Of a stretch of DNA of 64,000 nt, positions 49,401 to 58,455 are shown piece by piece. How positions within the stretch are numbered: position 1 is the first letter of the stretch; every line of letters begins with the position of its first letter. Under the pieces are notes generated by a model, which saw only the letters and a list, made by a program, of their open reading frames with translations, did not search any database and was not told the origin of the DNA. This DNA is from UBA2779 sp965232165 (lineage in GTDB: Bacteria; Spirochaetota; Spirochaetia; DSM-2461), in assembly GCA_965232165.1 (NCBI GenBank), contig CBDDOY010000002.1, forward strand, positions 124,001 through 188,000, read 5' to 3'. The position numbers and the translations under genes were made by a program.

Positions 49401-50409
49401 TGATCTTGACGGCAACATCATAGAAGAACACCGGGGCGATGAACTGATCCGCTATGTGTTCCGCAGGGGAAAGCACCTGGCCAAGATCACCCCTGACGGG
49501 ACATATTATTACGGCACGGACCGTCTTGGGAGCACCACGGTGATGTTTGACGGGGAGGGCAGCGTAGTCTGGCGGGGGGATGTATCGCCCTTTGGGGAAC
49601 TGGTGTCCTCCGAAGGGAGCATTGAGGAGAGAGTGAAATTCACGGGGAAGGATTATGACGAAGCGGCCGGGCTGTATTACTTCAACGCGAGGTGGTATGA
49701 TGCGGAGCTTGGGCGGTTTACAACGGAGGATCCGGCGCGGGACGGGTTGAACTGGTATGTGTATGTGAGGAATAATCCTTTGCGGTTTGTTGATCCGACG
49801 GGGCTGGACGCTGTCGCTGACCCTGAATATTTAAAAAATTTGGAAGCGCAAGAATATTATGCCAATCTTGAACAGAATTACCTGCCTACTGATGCGGATG
49901 GCAATGATATAACTGATATCAGTCCCTACATACAGCGTGATGAGGAAGGGAAGCCTTATACGGACGACAAAGGCGCGGCTCTTTTCAATGAAGATGGTCA
50001 AAAAATTCTCGGTGATGAAGGCTGGAATGTCGATGCAAAAGATGTTTTTCATGAGGATTTGGGGGGTGATCCCGTTGTAAAATTGACCAATGAAAGTGGA
50101 GCTGAACAGATTTATAATATGAACACAGGTAAGCTTGTTACTGATCCACAGAATAGAGGGACGTGGAATAAAGGTGCGGGGCCGTATGGGTTGAAAACAT
50201 CAGGTGGTACAGGACTAGGAGCCGGTTTAAAACATTTAGGAGATATAAGCAAATGGAAAGAATTTGGTATTGGCCCCGACGACCATAGTACCCCATATGG
50301 AAGAGCTATAAGAAGTGTTTATGGTACCATGAATCCAAGCGGATCAAGTTATAGAAACCTTAAAAATCCAGAAGTGAGTAAACCTTTTGTAAGAGGAAAA
50401 GACAGGTGA
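46495..50409 (+). CDS. T12: long Rhs A-core fragment with unknown tip
   Basis: Positions 46495-49807 are almost identical to 35411-38720 of T8 (about a dozen differences seen by eye) and run to FVDPTGL. The ~200-residue tip is different: acidic start (NYLPTDADGNDITDIS), then IYNMNTGKLVTDPQNRGTWN, and near the end HLGDISKWKEFGIGPDDHST with YGRAIRSVYG. The pattern of a TG-x-LVTDP-x-N-x-GT-N strand followed by His and Arg recurs in polymorphic toxin tips, but I cannot name the family. The 5' joint at 46495 is inside a YD repeat, so there is no natural start. Confidence 0.75.
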   Translation, partial: RWSYDAYGRMTGYIDPSGLRVDFSHDSQDRLTEEVFHLEGGRTARRSYRHSVSGDVKTIIDELGNKTIEEYDMSGRLLIRSHYSSEGRTLFRESFSYDALGNRISVTDAAGSSTLTEYSERSRPVKVTGPEAEYFDGNQSCRTAARTRNEYSPAGHLIAEHSSSRRGGDTISMETDALGRVITETVHVRGEEGLTRKYTAKHFYDENGSRVRTVDPLGGETRTEYTPRGQKKSITDPDGHKTGFTYDALDRQTSVTGPRGSSGRYGENYTADLYYDDLDRLTRAVLPAIEPGGERGEVLFSYDARGNLLSRIEPDGSRTEYTYTARHWKSSETQIGRTLDGAVRSYTVRYTYNDIGQMTVRQEPGGERTRFEYDALGRKLKEILPDQSKRQYYWDMRGLLEAQVDGIGAVTRHSYDELGREVSMTDPEGHTSGYRYDQRGNIAQITDPSGESFTAWFDERGLVTRERDSRGREKRFGYDEAGRPVFLEDPRGTEITYTHTPAGLVESISYQNGGETHIQSFRYDEAGALMEANDNGVLTRYNEKDGEYVPNPYDLQTSVSETLGGKTLTSRYTYDIMKRRTSTGYSSGGKTEYLYNTLGRLERIPGIIDESINFDADGLAAGYELANGVRAEFEYDSRRRAVSVIHRDSSGSTGQSYRLTCDMEDNIIQRNGDHFSYDRSSQMTSTVLSGDASIEEYPLEDREFALGSIRSDVRADRPAEIPGGELTLDWGAGSLVIDLGYAYKTKTVIVRPRSINSRLRKPQLSLSTALYNMEGQYTEQPFGMETDEQTGEITFTLEYGVFTRFIKLHSHINALDAEGEPLMDPGSFDLDPESVRVYALSGGVNKFYSYKPDGGRAVHSALTDTMRSDRYSYYPDSDLVQIAGDYACRYDENGNMTEKGDRYTESGGEITIHKEGRYALYKYDLLNRLVSVSRLNGEGEVEVAASYRYSHRNLRIERTDKAGTVRYVFDLDGNIIEEHRGDELIRYVFRRGKHLAKITPDGTYYYGTDRLGSTTVMFDGEGSVVWRGDVSPFGELVSSEGSIEERVKFTGKDYDEAAGLYYFNARWYDAELGRFTTEDPARDGLNWYVYVRNNPLRFVDPTGLDAVADPEYLKNLEAQEYYANLEQNYLPTDADGNDITDISPYIQRDEEGKPYTDDKGAALFNEDGQKILGDEGWNVDAKDVFHEDLGGDPVVKLTNESGAEQIYNMNTGKLVTDPQNRGTWNKGAGPYGLKTSGGTGLGAGLKHLGDISKWKEFGIGPDDHSTPYGRAIRSVYGTMNPSGSSYRNLKNPEVSKPFVRGKDR

Positions 50410-50420
50410 GACGTTAGATT

Positions 50421-51107
50421 ATGCATCTTATAATTAGAAAGATAGGAACACTGTTCTTTGGTAATACAGCCTTCTATGAGAAACTAATAATGATGTTCGA
50501 TAAGTTGTCCCGGATGGTTTCCATTGGAGATATTTATAGTTACCCTTTATTGGCTGGTATTATATTTGTTCCAATATTTATATTGATTTTCTATGGAAAT
50601 AAAAGTTGTTCTTTAAAATTGATTCGTCTTTTGAGTATTACTAAAAAACAATATATATTTCGTTTTCACTATGTAAATGTTTTATTGATAGCAGAAACTT
50701 TTGCAATATTTGTCACTGCTGTTGCCACACCGATTGCAGTTAGTCAAAATTATAGTCAGTATAAACGGAATGAAATTTTAGCTTTTATTGCCAGCAGTCA
50801 GTTGGTGTATATTTCTCTTTTAATAATATCGCTTATTTTAATCCCTTTTTGGTACAAAAACGGTTCAAAAATAATAGGGATATTTTTTATTTTTTTTGTT
50901 ATTATAACTATAAACTTCAAAAGTTTCTGGTGGCCATATTTCTATGCGACGGTTGTGGTTTCACGATATTTCCGGAAAATATATCCGGAAAATCCGTCAA
51001 GAAAAAACGAGCTATTTTATGCTATTACGACAACACTATTAATTCCTGTTGGAGTTATCGTTTTTCTTGTATTTGAATATGCTATGTATGTAGCGGGTAT
51101 GGGTTGA
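50421..51107 (+). CDS. Imm12: multi-pass membrane immunity protein
   Basis: 228 residues, with about five hydrophobic segments (for example LLAGIIFVPIFILIFYG, LVYISLLIISLILIPFW, IFFIFFVIITINF, TTTLLIPVGVIVFLVF). It starts 11 bases after T12. The membrane location suggests that T12 acts at or crosses the inner membrane. No family recognised. Confidence 0.6.
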   Translation: MHLIIRKIGTLFFGNTAFYEKLIMMFDKLSRMVSIGDIYSYPLLAGIIFVPIFILIFYGNKSCSLKLIRLLSITKKQYIFRFHYVNVLLIAETFAIFVTAVATPIAVSQNYSQYKRNEILAFIASSQLVYISLLIISLILIPFWYKNGSKIIGIFFIFFVIITINFKSFWWPYFYATVVVSRYFRKIYPENPSRKNELFYAITTTLLIPVGVIVFLVFEYAMYVAGMG

Positions 51108-51112
51108 TCCGT

Positions 51113-51292
51113 ACGGAGCCCCCCCTGCGGCAGGTGAACAGAATTGCGGCATTATCGGCGGCATGGCGACGATAATGTAAATTCTGTTTAGCCCGGGACA
51201 AATCGGTGTGAAGCGGAAGCGGGGGAAGGCAGATGCCGGGCGGGCCTGCCGGTGAGAAGAGGCCTGCTGCTTAGCGGGGGAATGCAGGCGGC
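51113..51292. repeat. 180-bp intergenic repeat, copy 1
   Basis: Nearly identical to 57229-57404. GC-rich, with a long imperfect hairpin at 51137-51188 (AACAGAAT, ATTATCG / CGATAAT, ATTCTGTT). It sits after an immunity gene at both places. The IS copy 2 is inserted a few bases beyond its end. Confidence 0.8.
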
Positions 51293-51316
51293 CTGCGAAA
51301 AGAACAGGCGGCTTAA

Positions 51317-53447
51317 CCCAAGTTCACCAAAATGCACCCGCCAAATATTTTTTTAACGACCAAGAAAACGAATTACTTCAAAAAAAGGCTTAAATATTTC
51401 CCAAAACCTCATAAATACCATAGAATATTTAGGGATTCCGCTTTTTGGGGACCTCAAATCACCTCAAATCAAAATGTAGTGCCTAACACTTTATTTTTCG
51501 CTTGCCTCTTTTGTGGCTGTGGTGTATCTTAGTGGTATGTATATAAGATCAATAAAAGTTGCCAACGGTAAAACGAAAAAACAGTACACCTACCTCAATC
51601 TTGTAGAAAATATCCGCACTGATAAAGGCCCCCGACAGCGGATTATTCTCAACCTTGGGAAACTGGATATCGATCCATCTCAATACAAGGCTCTGGCAAG
51701 AAGAATTGAAAATATTCTTTCAGGAAACAGAGAATTATTCGACTTGGATGAAGACATTGAGAAAATCGCACAGCAGGTATCAGACCGCATTTTCACCAAG
51801 CGGGCAAAAGACGCACAACTAAAAGCTCAAGCGCAAGCCAATTTTGTAGCGGTCGATGTTAACAGCCTTGAAACAAAGAAAGTCAGAAGCCTAGGCCCTG
51901 AGTACGTCTGTCATCAGCAATGGAAAGAGTTGGAAATGGACAGAGTTCTAAGGAAATGCGGTGTGCCTAAGGGAACGATCCCCTTACTTGAAGCTCTAAT
52001 CGTCGGTAGAATGATCAAACCAGCCAGCGAGCGATTTACCAGGCAGTGGGCGGAAAAACATTCTGCTCTTTTTGAGCTGTGCGGCTTACCCCATTCGTCC
52101 TCCCTGAATGCGTACTACAGGGCTGCCGATGTTCTCTACCGCTGTAAGGACGAGCTGGAGAAGCATTTGGCTTGTAAAGAACAAGATTTATTCTCCCTCG
52201 ACGAAAGCATTGTACTTTACGATTTAACGAACACCTACTTTGAGGGTCAGTGCAAAAAGAACCCAAAGGCATCTTATGGTCGCTCGAAAGAAAAGCGCAG
52301 TGACTGCAAATTGGCTACCCTGGGGTTGGTTGTCGATGCGGATGGATTTCCCAAGTATAGCAAGTTCCATCCGGGGAACCAGTGCGAATCCAAGACTTTT
52401 CAGGCCACGATTTTAGATTTGGAAGCCAACGCGGGCCTAAAAGTCGGGGCAACTGTCGTAATGGATGCCGGGATTGCCACAAAAGAGAATATCGAATGGC
52501 TTAAAAAGCGAAAATGTACCTACCTTGTGGTTCACAGAGGGAAAAGTCCTTTGGAGCTTGAGCCATCGCAAGAGATGAATCTGGTCATGGAGGACAAGAA
52601 AACAGGTGCCAAGATTGAAGTATTCGGAAAAACAATCTCGGATGAGCATTGGGTTCTGGTAAAGAGCGAGCACAAACGTCTTAAAGAAGAGGCCATGGCT
52701 ATGCGTACCGAAACCGTCCTCCTTGAAAGACTTCAATATCTTCGTGACGGATTAAACAAGAAAAACCGCATGAAACTGTATTCTTCGGTTCTTCAGAGCA
52801 TTGGCAGGCTTAAGGAAAAATATCCAAAGGCTGCAAAACTTTATGAAATATCAGTTATTCCTGGGGAGCCTGCCAAGCGGACAGGAAAGTTGAATGCGAT
52901 TGACATTAAATGGGAGAAGAAAACTCAGACAGGAAACAGTGAAGGAACTTATACCCTTAGAACCAATCGAAAAGATTTGGATGACAAAAATATTTGGGAG
53001 CTCTATATAATGCTTGGCCGTATTGAAAACTCATTTAGAGACATGAAGTCTCATCTTGGCTTTCGGCCTAACTTTCATCAACTGGAGGAGAGAGTGCAGT
53101 CGCATATGTTTATATCAGTCCTTGCGTATCACCTGATGCATGCGACTGAATGTAAATTACGAAAAGGGGGAGATACACGGAGTTGGAAGACCATAAAAGA
53201 AGTTCTTTCTACCCACCAGAGGATAACCATAGAGTACATTTCCAAGACTGAAGAGGGAGTGCTGATGAATAATGAAGTGAGACTCGACTCCCGACAGGAA
53301 CTAGAACATCAGAAGATTTATGCGATGCTTGGGTTGTCGGGAAAGGCGTTGAACCGTCGGATGACGACTCACCAAATCCGTAGTGTAAATAAAAAATAGT
53401 AACTCCATTTATTATAAGGAATTACGTTTTTTAGTGGTGAACTTGGG
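51317..53447 (+). mobile_element. IS1634-type insertion sequence, copy 2 (2131 bp)
   Basis: The same 13-bp terminal repeats and length as copy 1, in the opposite orientation. Flanked by TTAA (51313-51316 and 53448-53451), a 4-bp target duplication. Confidence 0.92.
51537..53399 (+). CDS. IS1634-family DDE transposase, copy 2
   Basis: 620 residues from MYIRSIKVANGK, intact, with the same DDE-region motifs as copy 1 (VLYDLTNTYFEG, VVMDAGIATKEN, LGRIENSFRDMK). At the residues checked it matches copy 3 rather than copy 1, so copies 2 and 3 are probably the more recent pair. Confidence 0.9.
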   Translation: MYIRSIKVANGKTKKQYTYLNLVENIRTDKGPRQRIILNLGKLDIDPSQYKALARRIENILSGNRELFDLDEDIEKIAQQVSDRIFTKRAKDAQLKAQAQANFVAVDVNSLETKKVRSLGPEYVCHQQWKELEMDRVLRKCGVPKGTIPLLEALIVGRMIKPASERFTRQWAEKHSALFELCGLPHSSSLNAYYRAADVLYRCKDELEKHLACKEQDLFSLDESIVLYDLTNTYFEGQCKKNPKASYGRSKEKRSDCKLATLGLVVDADGFPKYSKFHPGNQCESKTFQATILDLEANAGLKVGATVVMDAGIATKENIEWLKKRKCTYLVVHRGKSPLELEPSQEMNLVMEDKKTGAKIEVFGKTISDEHWVLVKSEHKRLKEEAMAMRTETVLLERLQYLRDGLNKKNRMKLYSSVLQSIGRLKEKYPKAAKLYEISVIPGEPAKRTGKLNAIDIKWEKKTQTGNSEGTYTLRTNRKDLDDKNIWELYIMLGRIENSFRDMKSHLGFRPNFHQLEERVQSHMFISVLAYHLMHATECKLRKGGDTRSWKTIKEVLSTHQRITIEYISKTEEGVLMNNEVRLDSRQELEHQKIYAMLGLSGKALNRRMTTHQIRSVNKK

Positions 53448-53451
53448 TTAA

Positions 53452-53604
53452 GGGGGCAGGCCGCCCTGCTGCCCATTGCAGCTCCTGCGAGGCCTCTGGG
53501 GGCGACTCTTTTTGCAGTGCAGGTTGAGTGCGAAGGAGACAGGCGGCTGAAGGCGGCGAGCCCGCCCTGCAGTCCGTTGCAGCTCCTGCGAGGCCTTTGG
53601 GGGC
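53452..53604 (+). repeat. 43-bp direct repeat pair between IS copy 2 and T13
   Basis: Two copies, 53461-53503 and 53562-53604, share GCAGCTCCTGCGAGGCCT and flanking bases. The second copy ends in GGGGGC at the exact point where core A begins (GGCAGCGTAGTC), so short homology may have made the join. Confidence 0.7.
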
Positions 53605-54414
53605 AGCGTAGTCTGGCAAGGGGATGTATCGCCCTTCGGGGAACTGGTGTCCTCCGAAGGGAGCATTGAGGAGAGAGTGAAATTTACGGGGAAGGATTAT
53701 GACGAAGCGGCCGGGCTGTACTACTTCAATGCGAGGTGGTATGATGCGGAGCTTGGCCAGTTTACAACGGAGGATCCGGCACGGGACGGGTTGAACTGGT
53801 ATGTGTATGTGAGGAATAATCCTTTGCGGTTTGTTGATCCGACGGGGCTGATTCTATTAAGGACAATTGATGGAGAGAAACAAGATACTGTAGATATAGC
53901 GCAACAATCTCTTGGTGGCGGAGCAATTCATACCGATTGGGGGTATAAAAGTACGATTAGAAACTATGGATGTGTTTTTATTGCACAAGTAAATGCTGCC
54001 AATTCTGCAAATGATTTTTTTGGTAAAGAAAGAATTAAGCCTTCCGATTATAACAATACTGCTACATTTGGAGATGACCAGTTACTTAGTATAGATGAAA
54101 GAAATGACTTCCAGAAGGCAGCTACTAACCTTGAGACAAATACTTACAGTGTATCTGGTACCGAATCTTCTATTGAAGAGATACTGAGATTACAGAATAG
54201 TCCTGATTTAATTGCATCTGTAGAAGCTAGAATTGATGGACATTCTGTTAATATAAATAGAATAAAGACAACAACTGATGAATTGGGCAATAAAAGTTCT
54301 AAGTTGGAGTATTTTCAGACTGCGGACTATTTTAACTATAAAGAATATGGTGTGGATGATATTGATAGCTTAAGAGTAACTTATTATAAGAGAGAGGTGA
54401 ATGATGTTGAATAA
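53601..54414 (+). CDS. T13: short Rhs A-core end with cysteine-peptidase-like tip
   Basis: About 83 core residues (SVVWQGDVSPFGELVSSEG to FVDPTGL), then a ~185-residue tip. It has GGGAIHTDWGYKSTIRNYGC followed by VFIAQVNAANSA, a Cys at the head of a helix, and much later ARIDGHSVNINRI, a His in a strand, the order found in papain/C39-like peptidases. No start codon with a ribosome site is seen. The antidote gene overlaps the end of the tip gene. Confidence 0.65.
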
Positions 54415-55375
54415 GAAATTATTAATTTATTTATTTGTATTTTGTATGTTTAATTGCAGTGGTAATGATATTGTGTCCAAATGCAAGAGATATATAGATG
54501 ATAATAATTACGATGAATTTACAGGCTTATTAAATGAGAATGTTCTTGATGATTTTGAGATTACTGATATTCTTAACTATAGTTTGCAGGGGTACTTTGT
54601 AGATTACTCAATCAAAGGTTTTCAACCTATTGATGAAAATCGATTATTAATAATATCTGAATTAATTAAAAACACAAAAAATAGCAATGTAATTCTTGAA
54701 GATGGATCACATATCCTCTTTTTAGCTATGAAAGTTGAAAATAAAACATTATATAATAATCTTATCGCACATGATAAGATAAATTTGGACATATATGATA
54801 AAAATGGAAAGAGTCTTGTTTTGTTTTTAAAATTTGAGGATATATCAGAACAGCAGATTGCCCAATTGCTTTTGAAGAATCTAAATTTTACTCCTAAAAA
54901 CCTAGATTCACTAGATTCAGAGAACAGAGTTAAGCATCCTTTATATAACGCTATATATAGGTTAGAAACAAAAAAGGTTTTAGCTATATTGGACTATATT
55001 GAGCCAATAGAGTTTTCTGATTGGTCAATATTTGAATCTCTTTTTCATCGGTATAGGAATAATATGTTAAAAAATGAAGATGATGGAAATTATTTAATAT
55101 TTAAAAAAATGATAGATAGAGGTTTTAATTTGAAATTCATAAAATCAGATGGAGCAACTATGTTGCATAGAGGTATTGCAACAGCTGATATTAGAATAAT
55201 TAAAACCTTACTTGACGCTGGAATTGATGTTAATGCAAAATCTCAAGGAAAGTATACGGCATTGTTTTATGGTGGTTTAGCACTTGGCGGCGGTCCTGGG
55301 AGAGAACAGCATCCAAATTGGAAAGAAATTGAGAAACTGTTTTATGATTATGGCTATATTTTTATTGACTACTGA
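54401..55375 (+). CDS. Imm13: ankyrin-repeat lipoprotein immunity protein
   Basis: 324 residues. The N-terminus KKLLIYLFVFCMFNCSGND carries a lipobox-like MFNC, so it is a probable lipoprotein. The C-terminal half has ankyrin-type repeats (GATMLHRGIATADIRIIKTL then LDAGIDVNAKSQGKYTALFY). Ankyrin proteins bind partners directly, a good fit for an antidote. The ATG overlaps T13 by 14 bases. Confidence 0.7.
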   Translation: MMLNKKLLIYLFVFCMFNCSGNDIVSKCKRYIDDNNYDEFTGLLNENVLDDFEITDILNYSLQGYFVDYSIKGFQPIDENRLLIISELIKNTKNSNVILEDGSHILFLAMKVENKTLYNNLIAHDKINLDIYDKNGKSLVLFLKFEDISEQQIAQLLLKNLNFTPKNLDSLDSENRVKHPLYNAIYRLETKKVLAILDYIEPIEFSDWSIFESLFHRYRNNMLKNEDDGNYLIFKKMIDRGFNLKFIKSDGATMLHRGIATADIRIIKTLLDAGIDVNAKSQGKYTALFYGGLALGGGPGREQHPNWKEIEKLFYDYGYIFIDY

Positions 55376-55529
55376 TTGTTGACTTTATACACAGTTGAAG
55401 TTATAAAATGGCAATAAAATGCCATTGGAATTGACAAAGCATGTCTTGCAATTCAGCCCTTTTTTATACTGAATTCATGCATATGAAATGTGCAGTTTTG
55501 AAAAATTATTCACGGGCGCCCTAACCGGC
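55376..55529. repeat. hairpins between modules 13 and 14
   Basis: ATGGCA-ATAAAA-TGCCAT near 55409 and GAATTGACAAAGCATGTCTTG with CAATTC near 55431, the second followed by a T6 run after a few bases, so it may be a terminator. No gene is seen. Confidence 0.5.
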
Positions 55530-56249
55530 ATAATGCGCAGTGACCGCTACAGCTATTACCCCGACAGCGATCTTGTGCAGATCGCCGGGGATTACGCCTG
55601 CCGCTACGATGAAAACGGGAACATGACGGAAAAGGGAGACAGGTACACCGAAAGAGGGGGAGAGATTACTATACATAAGGAAGGCCGCTATGCCCTATAT
55701 AAGTATGACCTGCTCAACCGCCTTGTATCGGTGAGCAGACTTAACGGCGAGGGAGAAGTTGAAGTGGCGGTCTCCTACCGCTACAGCCACAGGAACTTGC
55801 GGATAGAGCGCACCGATAAAGCCGGCACGGTGCGCTATGTGTTCGACCTTGACGGCAACATCATAGAAGAACACCGGGGCGATGAACTGATCCGCTATGT
55901 GTTCCGCAGGGGAAAGCACCTGGCCAAGATCACCCCTGACGGGACATATTATTACGGCACGGACCGTCTTGGGAGCACCACGGTGATGTTTGACGGGGAG
56001 GGCAGCGTAGTCTGGCGGGGGGATGTATCGCCCTTTGGGGAACTGGTGTCCTCCGAAGGGAGCATTGAGGAGAGAGTGAAATTCACGGGGAAGGATTATG
56101 ACGAAGCGGCCGGGCTGTACTACTTCAACGCGAGGTGGTATGATGCGGAGCTTGGGCGGTTTACAACGGAGGATCCGGCGCGGGACGGGTTGAACTGGTA
56201 TGTGTATGTGAGGAATAATCCTTTGCGGTTTGTTGATCCTACGGGCTGA
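55530..56249 (+). pseudogene. T14 core: Rhs A-core fragment terminated at DPTG by a one-base loss
   Basis: Core A from MRSDRYSYYPDSDLVQIAG to FVDPTG, then TGA. Other copies read ACGGGGCTG; here ACGGGCTG lacks one G, which ends the core frame exactly at the toxin junction. The 5' joint encodes GALTGI, as at 29.25 kb. Confidence 0.8.
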
Positions 56250-56749
56250 TGGGCATTGCTGAGGATATTGAGCCGGTATGGCAGGAAAAGTTTGACGAGT
56301 ATAATATGTCTGTACAAGAAAGAATTGAACAGAGGACACCTGAAGAAGTGAAACAATTTAAAGATAATGTTGAACCTGCGACTGTTAAATATTCAGATGA
56401 TAAATATGATGAATTGCGTATTGAAATGAATGAACTTGAAAATGCTATTGACCAAAAACGTAATGAAATCATGGATAAAGTGATTGACCTTAATATGAAT
56501 TTGAAAGAAGCTGACGGTTTGGTTCAAGAGGGGTTGATGAATCTTATACCCGGCGGACCTCCCGGTATGGGCGGATATGAAATAACCGAACATATCATTC
56601 CTGAACTGGCAGATACCCTAGGTGATGCTGTAAATATTCCAGGGCAGATTGATATGGCAATAAGTGAATACGATTCATTGTTTAGACAAAGGGATATAGT
56701 GTCAAAAGATCATATCGCACAAAACAAATTAAGGAATAATTATAAATGA
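56249..56749 (+). CDS. T14 tip: unknown helical toxin tip, now a separate ORF
   Basis: 166 residues starting at an ATG that overlaps the core stop (TGATG), so it could be made by re-initiation. Highly charged and helical (YDELRIEMNELENAIDQKRN), then a Gly/Pro stretch (LIPGGPPGMGGYEITEHIIP). No enzymatic motif recognised. Its stop overlaps the Imm14 start (ATGA). Confidence 0.55.
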   Translation: MGIAEDIEPVWQEKFDEYNMSVQERIEQRTPEEVKQFKDNVEPATVKYSDDKYDELRIEMNELENAIDQKRNEIMDKVIDLNMNLKEADGLVQEGLMNLIPGGPPGMGGYEITEHIIPELADTLGDAVNIPGQIDMAISEYDSLFRQRDIVSKDHIAQNKLRNNYK

Positions 56750-57171
56750 CAATAAGAAATATTATGCGAAGAAAAATCTCAATACATATCATAACAGTGA
56801 TATACATAATGATGCTTCTGTCTTGCCATAAAGTTTATAGAAGTGAAGCTATTACTTATACCGGTACAAACGATGGTAAAGGAGGTCGGCTGGATACTAA
56901 ATTTTCCATAACAGTTGATATGAGTAAACTTGATGATATTTATAAATCTGGATATGATGGTTCTGAGGTTTCGGATGTTTTTTTAACTGGTGCTATAAGG
57001 ACTAAAATTCGTATTTTTCTCCGCAATTATACACATACAGTTGATTCCGTCACATTATTAAATGGCATTAAAGACGGCTCTTTAAACCAACTTATCAAGG
57101 AACAGATAAAGGATTGGCCTAGATTAGAGGGGGTGGAATTTAAGAAGGTCAAAGTTGTTGTTGGAGAGTAA
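56746..57171 (+). CDS. Imm14: lipoprotein immunity protein
   Basis: 141 residues. The N-terminus HIITVIYIMMLLSCHKV has an LLSC lipobox, so a lipoprotein is likely. No family recognised; the C-terminus is a basic beta-strand (EFKKVKVVVGE). Confidence 0.6.
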   Translation: MTIRNIMRRKISIHIITVIYIMMLLSCHKVYRSEAITYTGTNDGKGGRLDTKFSITVDMSKLDDIYKSGYDGSEVSDVFLTGAIRTKIRIFLRNYTHTVDSVTLLNGIKDGSLNQLIKEQIKDWPRLEGVEFKKVKVVVGE

Positions 57172-57228
57172 CGGTGCTTCACCGGTTAATCCGTACTGAT
57201 AACAAATACATTCCCTGCGCCTAAAAGC

Positions 57229-57404
57229 CGAGCCCCCCCTTCCGGCAGGTGAACAGAATTGCGGCATTATCGGCGGCATGGCGACGATAATGTAAATTCT
57301 GTTTAGCCCGGGACAAATCGGTGTGAAGCGGAAGAGGGGGAAGGCAGATACCGGGCGGGCCTGCCGGTGAGAAGAGGCCTGCTGCTTAGCGGGGGAATGC
57401 AGGC
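57229..57404. repeat. 180-bp intergenic repeat, copy 2
   Basis: Matches 51113-51292 with few changes, including the hairpin (57252-57303). It abuts a core C fragment at about 57405, whereas copy 1 abuts other sequence, so the repeat edge marks a recombination border. Confidence 0.8.
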
Positions 57405-57409
57405 GGAGT

Positions 57410-58108
57410 GCGACGGAAGACTCGGCGAAGTACAGCTACGGGGGTAAGGAGCTGGATGACACGGATCTGCATTATTTTAACATAAGATATTATGATTCGG
57501 CCATAGGGAGGTTTGTCAACGCGGATCCGATTCAGGATGGGTCGAATTGGTATGTTTATGTGAGTAATAATCCTTTGCGGTATGTTGATCCGACGGGGTT
57601 GGCTGTACATGTTTTTTCTATGCCTGTTATTTTTGGATATAGACACATTTTTATTGCAGTAGAACATAGCGATGGAACCATAACAACTAAAGGATTATAT
57701 CCTATAAGTAAACCACAAGCAATGATAAAATCACTAGGTGACAAAAAAATAGATGCTGAAATTAGGACAAATGATAAATCAGAATATGATATAGCTAAAA
57801 AGTATTTTAATGGAGAAAAATTATCCGGTGATAATAGGTATGAAGGTGAGATATTAGCCCCAGAAGGAATGACTGAGAAAGAATATGACCAATCTGTACT
57901 AGATGCTTCTGATAATTATCCGGAATTGGATGATGCATATAATGCTTTTCAAGGGCCTAACAGCAATACCGCTGTTGATGACATCATTGAAAGTACGGGC
58001 GGAATTATCCCAGATATTTCTGGTGCAAGACAACAAAATCATGGTGAAAAGCAAGAACCTGATGCAATTACTAGTGCTGCTCCCTATGTAGATGATAAAG
58101 ATAAATAG
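57410..58108 (+). CDS. T15: fragment of a third Rhs core type (C) with unknown tip
   Basis: About 60 core residues that differ from A and B: SYGGKELDDTDLHYFNIRYY then DPIQDGSNWYVYVSNNPLRY and DPTGL. The ~170-residue tip starts FSMPVIFGYRHIFIAVEHSD and contains GLYPISKPQ and SNTAVDDIIESTGG. The order of a buried His strand followed by a helix recalls permuted NlpC/P60 domains, but the expected Cys is not seen, so the function is open. No start with a ribosome site. Confidence 0.6.
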   Translation, partial: ATEDSAKYSYGGKELDDTDLHYFNIRYYDSAIGRFVNADPIQDGSNWYVYVSNNPLRYVDPTGLAVHVFSMPVIFGYRHIFIAVEHSDGTITTKGLYPISKPQAMIKSLGDKKIDAEIRTNDKSEYDIAKKYFNGEKLSGDNRYEGEILAPEGMTEKEYDQSVLDASDNYPELDDAYNAFQGPNSNTAVDDIIESTGGIIPDISGARQQNHGEKQEPDAITSAAPYVDDKDK

Positions 58109-58120
58109 GCAGTAATACTG

Positions 58121-58425
58121 TGAAAATTAATTATAAAAAAATATTTTGGTTTATTTATATTGCAAATGTTGTTATTTTGCTATCTGGTTTTATGGTTGCC
58201 TTTGTTTCATCCAGTATATTTCATGGCGGTAAGCATCTAATTGCATTATTATATATTGTTTTTTTGCTTTTAGGAATTAGTTTTTGTATATCTTTCTTGA
58301 TATTAAATGTTGTTGGTTACTTTTTATATAAGAGGAAAATACTTATTAAAATCAGCATACCATTATTAATTTGGATTTGTTATTCAGCTATGAAATGGCT
58401 AAGTGGTCCTATTTTGTTTATGTAA
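58121..58425 (+). CDS. Imm15: small membrane immunity protein
   Basis: 101 residues from a GTG 12 bases after T15. Three hydrophobic segments (VVILLSGFMVAFVSS, LIALLYIVFLLLGISF, ISIPLLIWICYSAM) with Lys-rich ends. Inner-membrane location is likely. No family recognised. Confidence 0.6.
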
Positions 58426-58455
58426 GATTATGCAATTCCAGCGTTTCTTGCTTAC

